12,178 bases of DNA, from assembly GCA_029288335.1 (NCBI GenBank), contig JARIHJ010000071.1:1-12178 (forward strand), written 5' to 3'. Positions 6,803 to 12,178 of the stretch are shown piece after piece (the stretch's first letter is position 1; each line of letters starts with the position of its first letter). Under the pieces are notes generated by a model. That model was not told the DNA's origin. It saw only the letters and a program-made list of their open reading frames with translations, and did no database searches. The position numbers were made by a program, and so were the translations under genes. The DNA comes from Candidatus Saccharimonadota bacterium (GTDB taxonomy: Bacteria; Patescibacteriota; Saccharimonadia; Saccharimonadales; UBA4665).

Positions 6803-7978
6803 TCACAGAGCGATGTTGCCGGGGTCGCTGGGGTTAGGCTTGTCGGAGCCTGAGGCGCTAGTATTGTTAGCGCTGGGCGGTGGTGGGGGTGTGCCGCTAG
6901 CTTGTTCTTCTTGAGCCAGGAGTTGATTTATATCAGGTTTTGCTTCGGTTTCGGATGGTGGCTGGATAATTTTATGACCGGTGATGTTCTGACTAGAAGT
7001 CGGACTAGTTTCGTTATTCTGCGGGTTATTACTGGTCGCCGGATTGTTAGCGGGCGGGGTACTAGGAGTTGATTCGTCCTCCAGTTGCTTAAGAGCATCA
7101 GCCAGAACCTGGTCGTGACTGGGGCCGTTAGTTGGTTCTGGTGGGGCAGGTGAGCTAGCTGCCGGTGTAGGCGCACCAGTGTCGTTTGTTAATGGCGCGG
7201 CTGGTTGAGGTGGATTAGCGATTGGTGAAGTTGGAGCGCTAGCCACCGGATTGTCCGAGTTGGTTGGTGGTATTGTAGGGCTGGCGACGGGTGGGGTACT
7301 CGCAGTTGCTGGAGCAGCAACTGGGTCACTACTACTCGTACCGGTTTTTAGAGTCTGAGCTAAGTCTGCTTCATCTTTAGCCAGCGAGCTAGCGGTATTG
7401 CCAGTAGTTTGGTTGGGGTTGCTAGCCAGTGGTTGGGGGCCGTTAGCTGGTTGATCAAGTGGTGTTGGACTGTTAGTCTGAGCTGCCGGTGTATTTTGTG
7501 CACTAACTGGAGTATCACTGGTGGAGTGGCTTGGCGGAGGCGCAACTGAATCGCTGGTAGCGACGGGCGTGGCTGGAGTTGCGGGGGTTGCGGTTTCGGA
7601 CGCAGGGGCTTCATCGCCTAGTAGCTCCTTAGCAGTGTTGACGATGTCTTCCAGCGTGACTTGTGATTTGACCAAGTAGCGATCGGCGCCAAGCTCACTA
7701 GCCTTACTGCGGTCGTTGTCCTGGCCAAGCGCAGTTAGCATAATTGTTTTGACGGCTTGCATACCATCGGTGTGGCGCAGGATGTCGAGCATTTCAAAAC
7801 CGCTAACGCGCGGCATCATAACGTCGGAGATGACCAGATCCGGCTTTTCTTTGGCGGCGATAGCTAGGGCATCTTCGCCATTGGCGGCGCTGACGATTTC
7901 GTAGCCTTCGGCGCTTAGACGCGCTTCGTAAATTTCTGAGAGGTTTTGGTCGTCTTCGACTAGGAGAATTTTTGACAT
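6803..7978 (-). CDS. Receiver (CheY-like) protein with a long disordered tail
   Basis: A 391-residue response regulator. Residues 1-122 form a REC domain: acidic pair Asp9/Asp10, phospho-acceptor Asp52 in SDVMMP, Thr82 and Lys104, all in the expected places. There is no DNA-binding or enzymatic output domain. Residues about 123-391 are a low-complexity tail rich in Pro, Ser, Thr, Ala and Asn, broken by three short helix-like islands at 197-211, 288-301 and 348-359 with an LAxxL-type pattern. The output is therefore probably protein-protein contact. I start the gene at the ATG at 7978 because the REC fold begins there; an in-frame ATG at 8032 would add 18 residues encoded by the structured leader. 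TTAAGG ends 14 nt before the ATG, farther than ideal. The likely partner is the histidine kinase encoded 142 nt upstream. Confidence 0.88.
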   Translation of the reverse strand: MSKILLVEDDQNLSEIYEARLSAEGYEIVSAANGEDALAIAAKEKPDLVISDVMMPRVSGFEMLDILRHTDGMQAVKTIMLTALGQDNDRSKASELGADRYLVKSQVTLEDIVNTAKELLGDEAPASETATPATPATPVATSDSVAPPPSHSTSDTPVSAQNTPAAQTNSPTPLDQPANGPQPLASNPNQTTGNTASSLAKDEADLAQTLKTGTSSSDPVAAPATASTPPVASPTIPPTNSDNPVASAPTSPIANPPQPAAPLTNDTGAPTPAASSPAPPEPTNGPSHDQVLADALKQLEDESTPSTPPANNPATSNNPQNNETSPTSSQNITGHKIIQPPSETEAKPDINQLLAQEEQASGTPPPPPSANNTSASGSDKPNPSDPGNIAL

Positions 7979-8004
7979 TTGGTTTAGCCCATCCTTAACG
8001 GGTA

Positions 8005-8079
8005 ATGAGACAAACCCAGCGGTTTTTCTCATCGCGCCGGCAAATTTGTGCGAAAATTTGTCGGACTGCTCTTTTCCCT
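8005..8079 (-). promoter_or_regulatory. Structured 75-nt mRNA leader, copy 1 (before the receiver gene)
   Basis: Read on the minus strand: the invariant 5' block AGGGAAAAGAGCAG, then a 3-bp helix CCG/CGG (8062-8064 with 8037-8039) and an A-C mismatch. A 7-bp helix CAAATTT/AAATTTG (8054-8060 with 8041-8047) follows, with loop TCGCAC. Next comes the invariant GATGAGAAAAACC, which forms a hairpin with GGTTTGTCTCAT (arms within 8005-8032, tetraloop GCTG, one A-G mismatch). TTAAGG, a ribosome-site candidate, lies 6 nt after the last helix. Copy 2 is at 9372-9446. I do not recognise it as a known riboswitch class. Confidence 0.75.
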
Positions 8080-8110
8080 GTTATTAAAAGCTTTATTTAA
8101 GCTTAAGGCT

Positions 8111-8140
8111 ATTGTAGCAACTAGCTGGCTAGGGGGGCAA
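8111..8140 (-). promoter_or_regulatory. Promoter for the receiver gene, inside the end of the kinase gene
   Basis: The minus strand carries extended -10 TGCTACAAT (8111-8119; TACAAT is 5 of 6) and TTGCCC (8135-8140, 4 of 6) with an 18-bp spacer. Transcription near 8104 would start about 25 nt before the structured leader, after a small AAGCTT/AAGCTT hairpin (8088-8104). The same TGCTACAAT occurs before the prsW-like gene. Confidence 0.55.
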
Positions 8141-9353
8141 GCACGCTTTGCTCGGCCTGCTGGCGCTTAATAGCTTCAGCTTGCTGGCCGGAGAGGCGCG
8201 GCAAGTTAATGTAGAAAGTGCTGCCTTGGCCCAATTGGCTATCAGCCCAGATTTGGCCCTTGTATAGCTCAACAATTTTGCGACAAATGAACAGCCCGAG
8301 CCCGGTGCCACCGATAGTACGAGTGGCGGAATTGTCGACACGGTAGAATTTTTGGAACAGGTGGCCGAGGTCCTCGCGCGGGATGCCAGGGCCGGTGTCA
8401 CGGACGTACAGCTGGACAGTGGTGGTGTCACCCGTGAGACCGAGCGTAATTTTGCCCTCAGGCGTGTATTTAACGGCGTTATCAAATAAGTTAGTAATGA
8501 CTTCTTTTAGGCGGTCGGGGTCGGCCAGGACATAGAACAGTGGTTTGATAACTTTGGCTGTGGCGTCGATGGTCTGATTATTACCAAGCGTGAATTCGAC
8601 GGCTAGCCCCTTTTTGTCAGCTGCGAACTTGAGATCATCGGTCAGCTGTTCCAGAAATTCGCCAATTTCAACCACGACGGGATGACTAGTCAGGCGGCCA
8701 TCCTCAGCTTTGGCGGAAGTTAGTAAATCCTGAAAAAGCTGGCCAAGGTGCTGGGTTGAAATGTGGGCTTTCTCGAGATAATTGCGAGCGCGCTCGTCGA
8801 CACTAGCAACTTTATCGTTGAGCGCCAGGCTCAGATAGCCCTCGATGGCGGCGACTGGAGTGCGCATTTCGTGACTCGCAGTTGATATAAATTCGGCGCG
8901 CTGGTTTTGCTCCTGGCGCTCCTGCGTGACGTCGCGGAAGACGGCCACTATGGCGCTGGCGGATTGATCTGATTGGCGCTGGCCCAGCGGCGAGGCACTA
9001 ATCGATAGAGCCAGGGTGTTATTTGATTTGCTAGTTATGTTGGCGCTGTTGTCACGTGCCGGCTGGCCGGAGCTAGCGGCCTTGCCAATTGCCGTTGTGC
9101 TTGGATCGACGATTTCACTCTTATCGTCGATAAATTTAAAGACCAGTTTCCAGTCTAAGTTAATTGCTTCAGTTTGCTTCCAGCCAGTGATGTTGGCTGC
9201 CGCTGGATTAAACTTACGAATGACACCTTGGCCATCGATCAGCACTACACCATCATCGATACTATCAATGATGATTTCCGACATCGCCCGCTCGTCGTTA
9301 AGTGCACCGGCGATGTCAGCTTGCTTGAGATTGGCTTTAGATTTTCCCCACAT
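8121..9353 (-). CDS. Soluble PAS-domain histidine kinase
   Basis: A 410-residue sensor kinase that autophosphorylates on His and passes the phosphate to a receiver protein. With the ATG at 9353 as start, residues about 22-145 are a PAS domain, and the H box FISTASHEMRTP places the phosphorylated His at 161. HATPase_c motifs follow: N box near 282-295 (NLFDNAVKY), G1 DTGPGIP (319-325), F box FQKFYRV, and G2 GGTGLGL (348-354). There is no membrane segment, so the signal is sensed in the cytoplasm, presumably by the PAS domain. AAGG lies 8 nt before the chosen ATG; an upstream TTG at 9380 lies inside the conserved leader hairpin and is unlikely. The receiver gene 142 nt downstream is the probable partner. 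The ligand is unknown. Confidence 0.92.
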   Translation of the reverse strand: MWGKSKANLKQADIAGALNDERAMSEIIIDSIDDGVVLIDGQGVIRKFNPAAANITGWKQTEAINLDWKLVFKFIDDKSEIVDPSTTAIGKAASSGQPARDNSANITSKSNNTLALSISASPLGQRQSDQSASAIVAVFRDVTQERQEQNQRAEFISTASHEMRTPVAAIEGYLSLALNDKVASVDERARNYLEKAHISTQHLGQLFQDLLTSAKAEDGRLTSHPVVVEIGEFLEQLTDDLKFAADKKGLAVEFTLGNNQTIDATAKVIKPLFYVLADPDRLKEVITNLFDNAVKYTPEGKITLGLTGDTTTVQLYVRDTGPGIPREDLGHLFQKFYRVDNSATRTIGGTGLGLFICRKIVELYKGQIWADSQLGQGSTFYINLPRLSGQQAEAIKRQQAEQSVLAPLAS

Positions 9354-9371
9354 TGAAAGCGCCTTAAGCTT

Positions 9372-9446
9372 ATAAGACAAACCTAGAGGTTTTTCTCATC
9401 ACGCGGGGCAAAAAATGTGATTTTTGCTCCGGCTGCTCTTTTCCCT
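9372..9446 (-). promoter_or_regulatory. Structured 75-nt mRNA leader, copy 2 (before the kinase gene)
   Basis: Same architecture and same length as the copy at 8005-8079. On the minus strand: AGGGAAAAGAGCAG, 3-bp helix CGG/CCG (9429-9431 with 9404-9406), A-C mismatch, and 7-bp helix GCAAAAA/TTTTTGC (9421-9427 with 9408-9414) with loop TCACAT. GATGAGAAAAACC then pairs with GGTTTGTCTTAT (arms within 9372-9399, tetraloop TCTA). Both middle helices differ in sequence from copy 1 yet still pair, and the last helix swaps a G-C for a G-U. TTAAGG follows 4 nt later, ahead of the ATG at 9353. Confidence 0.75.
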
Positions 9447-9460
9447 TTGCTATTTCTTTT

Positions 9461-9466
9461 ATCATA
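9461..9466 (-). promoter_or_regulatory. Possible -10 box for the kinase gene
   Basis: TATGAT (5 of 6) on the minus strand would start transcription near 9454, about 7 nt before the structured leader. No convincing -35 is visible. An alternative is GATAAT at 9480-9485, which has TTGCAT 17 bp upstream. Confidence 0.35.
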
Positions 9467-9545
9467 TTTTGCTAATGCTATTATCTGTGCTAGCGGATGA
9501 TTATGCAACCATTAACAGATATGGTAGAGTACTAGAGCAAGTAGA

Positions 9546-9622
9546 GGCCCCTTCGTCTAGTGGTCCAGGACATCTGGTTCTCATCCAGAAAATCGCGGGT
9601 TCGAATCCCGCAGGGGTCACCA
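9546..9622 (+). tRNA. tRNA-Glu, anticodon CUC
   Basis: The gene folds into a standard cloverleaf of 77 nt including an encoded CCA end. The acceptor stem pairs 9546-9552 with 9612-9618 (one G-U), discriminator A9619. The D stem GTC/GAC spans 9555-9571. The anticodon stem TCTGG/CCAGA closes loop TTCTCAT with anticodon CTC at 9580-9582, which decodes GAG. The T stem is GCGGG/CCCGC around TTCGAAT. It lies in the divergent interval between the kinase gene and tsaE; I found no clear promoter. Its last 18 bases are repeated at 9766-9783. Confidence 0.97.
9605..9622 (+). repeat. Direct repeat, copy 1 (3' end of tRNA-Glu)
   Basis: ATCCCGCAGGGGTCACCA covers the 3' half of the T arm, the 3' acceptor strand and the CCA end. 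An exact second copy lies 161 bp downstream. Duplication of a tRNA 3' end is the usual trace left by tyrosine-recombinase elements that integrate into tRNA genes. Confidence 0.9.
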
Positions 9623-9765
9623 AGTAAATTGGCCGAGCAGAAGCTCGAGCAATTTACTTGGGTAGCTCTCTTTGAGAGCGAATCCGCGAAGCAGGGGGCG
9701 GGCGCCAAGGAGCTGCGCACAGGAATTTGTTCCGAGCACAGCGACTGCGCGTTGCCTCGTAAACT
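9623..9765. other. 143-bp hairpin-rich segment between the tRNA-end repeats
   Basis: No gene is supported here. An inverted repeat of 12 bp (9620-9631 with 9650-9661) encloses a second 5-bp stem CGAGC/GCTCG with loop AGAA. A 6-bp hairpin GCTCTC-TTT-GAGAGC follows at 9665-9679. Further on, GGAA/TTCC (9722-9733) lies between GCGCA (9715-9719) and TGCGC (9746-9750), which could give a branched fold. No T-run follows the first hairpin, so it does not look like a classic terminator. The segment may be the remnant of an integrated element or a small structured repeat. Confidence 0.5.
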
Positions 9766-9783
9766 ATCCCGCAGGGGTCACCA
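9766..9783 (+). repeat. Direct repeat, copy 2 (attachment-site-like copy of the tRNA 3' end)
   Basis: Exact copy of the last 18 bases of tRNA-Glu, ending 6 nt before the tsaE start codon. Its AGGGG lies 12 nt before the tsaE ATG and is the only Shine-Dalgarno-like sequence there, so the repeat may supply the ribosome site. Confidence 0.85.
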
Positions 9784-9789
9784 TTTGAA

Positions 9790-10239
9790 ATGACTTATAT
9801 TGTTAACTCCAGCAGCACTACCGAAACAAAGGAGCTGGGTGAGCAGCTTGGTACTAGCTTAAAGGGCGGGGAAGTTATCGAGCTGGTGTCAGACCTCGGT
9901 GGTGGCAAGACGACTTTCGTCCGGGGCTTGAGCTGCGGCGCTGGGGCTAGTGGTCAAGTCACTAGTCCGACTTTTACTCTGAGTAATGAATATAAAGCCG
10001 CTAATTTCACGATTTATCACTTTGATTTCTACCGCCTGACTGAGCCGGGTATTATGAGTAATGAACTAGCAGAAGTTATGAACGATGAGGCCAGTGTTGT
10101 CGTTATTGAGTGGGGCGATATAGTTGCCGATGTCCTGCCGACCGAGCGACTAACTATTAAGCTGACCGCCAGCGGTGAAACTAGCCGAACGCTAGAATTC
10201 ATCTGCCCACCCAGCCTCAAGTATTTACTGCCAAAATAA
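9790..10239 (+). CDS. tsaE: tRNA t6A biosynthesis ATPase TsaE
   Basis: TsaE (YjeE) is the small ATPase that works with TsaB and TsaD to place threonylcarbamoyl on A37 of tRNAs that read ANN codons. The 149 residues are the usual length. Diagnostic segments are the P-loop SDLGGGKTTF (34-43), TSPTFTLSNEY (58-68), the HFDFYRL switch-like motif (77-83) and VVVIEWGD (103-110). The first P-loop residue is Ser where the family usually has Gly (GDLGAGKTTF); whether this matters cannot be seen. The start ATG follows the duplicated tRNA end by 6 nt. No other t6A genes are in the window. The gene is followed by 126 bp that hold a promoter and a hairpin. Confidence 0.95.
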   Translation: MTYIVNSSSTTETKELGEQLGTSLKGGEVIELVSDLGGGKTTFVRGLSCGAGASGQVTSPTFTLSNEYKAANFTIYHFDFYRLTEPGIMSNELAEVMNDEASVVVIEWGDIVADVLPTERLTIKLTASGETSRTLEFICPPSLKYLLPK

Positions 10240-10270
10240 GCTTTTTAACTGCCGACTAGAATTACGCTTA

Positions 10271-10279
10271 TGCTACAAT
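10271..10279 (+). promoter_or_regulatory. Extended -10 promoter for the PrsW-like gene
   Basis: TGCTACAAT is an extended -10 (TGn plus TACAAT, 5 of 6), identical to the one before the receiver gene. The -35 is weak. The predicted start, about 10286, falls at the base of a long hairpin. Confidence 0.55.
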
Positions 10280-10285
10280 CCTTCC

Positions 10286-10321
10286 AGGATGGTGTCTCTA
10301 CCAAGAGTAGGACGCCATTTT
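10286..10321 (+). promoter_or_regulatory. 5' hairpin in the leader of the PrsW-like gene
   Basis: The outer stem ATGGTGTC/GACGCCAT (10289-10296 with 10311-10318) continues, past one bulged T, into CTAC/GTAG (10298-10301 with 10307-10310) with loop CAAGA. G-U and A-U pairs can extend it outward to 10286/10321. It stands between tsaE and the next gene and is followed by TTTTGCG, so it could be a weak tsaE terminator. Alternatively, if transcription starts near 10286, it is a 5' leader hairpin. Its 3' arm (10314-10320) is complementary to the start region of the gene (10364-10370). Confidence 0.55.
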
Positions 10322-10365
10322 GCGCTAGCTAATAAGATCAACTCTAGGAACAGCAAAAACACCAA

Positions 10366-11139
10366 ATGGCTATCATTATCCCTATCCTGATTTTCATTTT
10401 TTTGTCGATGGGGCTGACTTGGTTCTTCTTGGCGAACGATCACGGCGAGAAAGAGCCCATTGGCGCGCTATGGATAGCTTTCGGCCTGGGTTTTCTTGGC
10501 GCTATCGCCGCGGCTGTAATTGAATACCTGGTAATCCCTCATCGTTATGTGAGCGTAGGAGCCCAACCGATGTCGTTTGGCCTGCTGGCTTCATTCTTAA
10601 GCGTGGGCCTGATCGAAGAGTTTGCTAAATTTGTACCACTATCACTATTTATATACCGCCGCCGTTATTTTAATGAGCATATCGACGGGATTATTTATTT
10701 TGGCCTGGCCGGGCTTGGTTTTGGCCTGCCGGAAAATATCCTTTATACGGTTGGTTTTGGCCTAAAGACCGGCCTAATGCGACTAGTCTTGACGCCATTT
10801 TTCCACGTCGCGACGACCGCGCTTATTGGCTATTTCCTGATCAGGGCCAAGCTCGACCACAAGCCGCGCTGGCAAGTAGTAGCAGCTTTTGTAGCTATGG
10901 CGCTTTTGCACGGACTTTACGATTTCGGCTTGTCGGCCGGAAATAGTTTATTGCTGGTCGGCTCGTTAATTGTTGGGGCCATAATGACGGCGATGCTTTT
11001 TATTCTCTATATGCGGGCGGGGGAAATCGACCAAGCAGCTGGGCTGGCGACGGTTGGGCGTAATGCGTTCTGTCGTCACTGCGGATTACCAAACCCTAAG
11101 CACAACCAGTATTGCAATCGCTGCGGGCAGCGTGTTTAA
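10366..11139 (+). CDS. PrsW-family membrane protease with a C-terminal zinc ribbon
   Basis: PrsW proteins are multi-pass intramembrane metalloproteases of the CPBP/ABI-related superfamily; the founding B. subtilis member cleaves the anti-sigma factor RsiW. This 257-residue protein has a hydrophobic N-terminal segment (1-23) and about six further membrane stretches. The family's conserved residues are present: EE at 84-85 in IEEFAK, PEN (122-124) after a Gly-rich turn, His147, and His182 in LLHGLYDFG. After the last helix, residues 235-256 form a CxxC...CxxC zinc ribbon (Cys236, 239, 250, 253), probably on the cytoplasmic face. This ribbon is not part of the classical PrsW protein. The start ATG has AGGAA about 17 nt upstream, too far for a good site, and lies in a sequence that can pair with the leader hairpin. 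The next gene begins 37 nt downstream. Substrate is unknown. Confidence 0.85.
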   Translation: MAIIIPILIFIFLSMGLTWFFLANDHGEKEPIGALWIAFGLGFLGAIAAAVIEYLVIPHRYVSVGAQPMSFGLLASFLSVGLIEEFAKFVPLSLFIYRRRYFNEHIDGIIYFGLAGLGFGLPENILYTVGFGLKTGLMRLVLTPFFHVATTALIGYFLIRAKLDHKPRWQVVAAFVAMALLHGLYDFGLSAGNSLLLVGSLIVGAIMTAMLFILYMRAGEIDQAAGLATVGRNAFCRHCGLPNPKHNQYCNRCGQRV

Positions 11140-11176
11140 ATTGACAACAACAAAATCTTAAAAGAAAGAGAGTCTT

Positions 11177-12157
11177 ATGATTTGCTCCAATTGCCATCAG
11201 CCGCTGGACGATGGTGCGGCTTTTTGCGGGAACTGCGGCCAGCCCGTCGCTAATAATGCAGCTCCATCACCCCAAGCTCCTGGTCAAGCTGTGCCGCCAG
11301 CTTCGCCGGCGATGCCCCAACAACCCGTCGTACCAACTGGACCTCTAGCCCCGCAACCACAGCCACAAACTAATCCAGTGGCCCTATCCCCCAGCCCTGC
11401 CGTGGTAGTTAATGCTATGCCTCCGACTGCCACCGGTGCTTACGATCCGACCGCAATTGAGCCCAAAAAAGGTGAAGTCAAGGCCATAATCGGCCTCATT
11501 CTAGGTATAGCCTCAGTTCCGGGGTCAATCATTCCTCTCCTAGGATTAGTACTCGGTATCGTCGCTGTCGTAGTTGCCAGCTTGTCCATCCGAGTTAAAA
11601 AAGTAATGGCCATTTTGGCTTTTGTTTTTGCTGGTATAGGTATTGTTATCTCCATCCTGCTTTGGATCTACGCTATTGCTCACGATCCTAGGCTTCACAA
11701 CCAGTTAAGTTCTAACCAACAGACCGTGAACACTCCGTGCTACAAATTTGACCTAAGTTCCAGTCTAAAAGTTACCCAGAATGGCTGCGAGATCAATGCT
11801 TTGAATGGGTCTGAGGGCTCGGCATCAGTGGCACTTGTCATTCAAACCCAGAATGTACCAAACCTGACCGCTTCTAATCTTGACCAGATAGCTAAAGAAG
11901 CCGGTCCGTCACTGGCTAGCGGCGCTTCGCAGGGTAGCGGAGCAACTGCTACCATAACATCACAATATAGTGGTAGCTTTGTCGGCAACCCGGCCTATTA
12001 CTTCAATATTAAGGATAATAGGGGTGATAAAAGCCAGGCCGCTATGGTCTACTATGACTTGGCGAACGGGGACAATACCTTTTTGATAATAGTGGCTTCG
12101 CGAAACGGTACCGTCGACAGTATATCTTCACTTGAATCTAACTTTGCTTGGAAGTAA
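11177..12157 (+). CDS. Zinc-ribbon membrane protein with a DUF4190-like membrane region
   Basis: A 326-residue protein of unknown role. Residues 3-21 are a zinc ribbon (Cys3, Cys6, Cys17, Cys20) very like the one at the end of the preceding PrsW-like protein. Residues 28-95 are a Pro/Ala/Gln-rich linker. Residues about 101-138 are a Gly-rich hydrophobic region, probably a helical hairpin, and 143-168 a further membrane helix, a layout resembling DUF4190 proteins. Residues 170-326 form a domain predicted to be outside the membrane, containing Cys188 and Cys204, which could form a disulfide. GAGAG lies about 4 nt before the ATG. It follows the protease gene by 37 nt with no terminator, so the two are probably one transcript. 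The shared ribbon suggests functional linkage, perhaps as partner or substrate of the protease; that is inference. Confidence 0.8.
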   Translation: MICSNCHQPLDDGAAFCGNCGQPVANNAAPSPQAPGQAVPPASPAMPQQPVVPTGPLAPQPQPQTNPVALSPSPAVVVNAMPPTATGAYDPTAIEPKKGEVKAIIGLILGIASVPGSIIPLLGLVLGIVAVVVASLSIRVKKVMAILAFVFAGIGIVISILLWIYAIAHDPRLHNQLSSNQQTVNTPCYKFDLSSSLKVTQNGCEINALNGSEGSASVALVIQTQNVPNLTASNLDQIAKEAGPSLASGASQGSGATATITSQYSGSFVGNPAYYFNIKDNRGDKSQAAMVYYDLANGDNTFLIIVASRNGTVDSISSLESNFAWK

Positions 12158-12178
12158 AATAAATACTATGAGTTCAAA

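Noticed and set aside
7979..8032. Receiver start at the in-frame ATG at 8032
   Set aside because: The extra 18 codons are the structured leader, and the REC fold begins at the ATG at 7978.
9354..9380. Kinase start at the TTG at 9380
   Set aside because: The TTG lies in the conserved leader hairpin, has no ribosome site, and the added residues vary freely. The ATG at 9353 has AAGG 8 nt upstream.
9532..9720. Minus-strand open frame across tRNA-Glu encoding a GIRTRDF-type peptide
   Set aside because: This peptide pattern is the well-known artefact of translating antisense to a tRNA T arm; no ribosome site or domain supports a gene.
10289..10302. Resemblance to the purine riboswitch core (TCTCTACC)
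   Set aside because: The two paired loops and the flanking P1 helix are absent; the bases are explained by a single hairpin.
12168..12178. ATG at the window end as the start of another gene
   Set aside because: Only 11 bases are visible and no ribosome site precedes it.

Overview
The window looks like a chromosome segment from a Patescibacteria/CPR bacterium, most likely Candidatus Saccharibacteria (TM7). I infer this from gene content and protein style: a compact pilB-pilC-pilin cluster, recA followed closely by recX, a short PRC-barrel protein of the kind I associate with that group, and a PrsW-family protein carrying a zinc ribbon. TGA is used as an ordinary stop (recX and the response regulator both end on it at plausible lengths), which argues against the Gracilibacteria/Absconditabacteria code. 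No sequence search was possible, so the taxonomic call is an inference.

Layout. Positions 1-3731 (minus strand) carry a type IV pilus cluster read in the order pilB, pilC, a major-type pilin, and the start of a second prepilin cut by the window edge. The pilin has its own sigma70-type promoter just after pilC and a hairpin terminator after its stop. At about 3760-3805 two extended -10 promoters fire divergently, one into pilB and one into recA. Positions 3838-5870 (plus) hold recA, an unrecognised 126-residue gene and recX, which overlaps that gene by 14 nt. A small orphan gene with a strong promoter and ribosome site follows (5974-6219).

Positions 6241-9353 (minus) hold a signalling block: a soluble PAS histidine kinase, a receiver protein with a very long disordered tail, and a PRC-barrel protein that appears to start from a leaderless promoter. 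Kinase and receiver genes are each preceded by the same 75-nt leader. The two copies have identical length, invariant blocks, and two helices whose sequence differs while pairing is preserved. This is the best candidate here for an undescribed cis-regulatory RNA.

Positions 9546-12157 (plus) hold tRNA-Glu(CUC), an 18-bp duplication of the tRNA 3' end 161 bp downstream with a hairpin-rich segment between the copies, tsaE, a PrsW-type membrane protease fused to a zinc ribbon, and a zinc-ribbon membrane protein. TsaE takes part in t6A modification of ANN-decoding tRNAs; its place beside tRNA-Glu is probably just shared transcription. The window ends just after the last gene.
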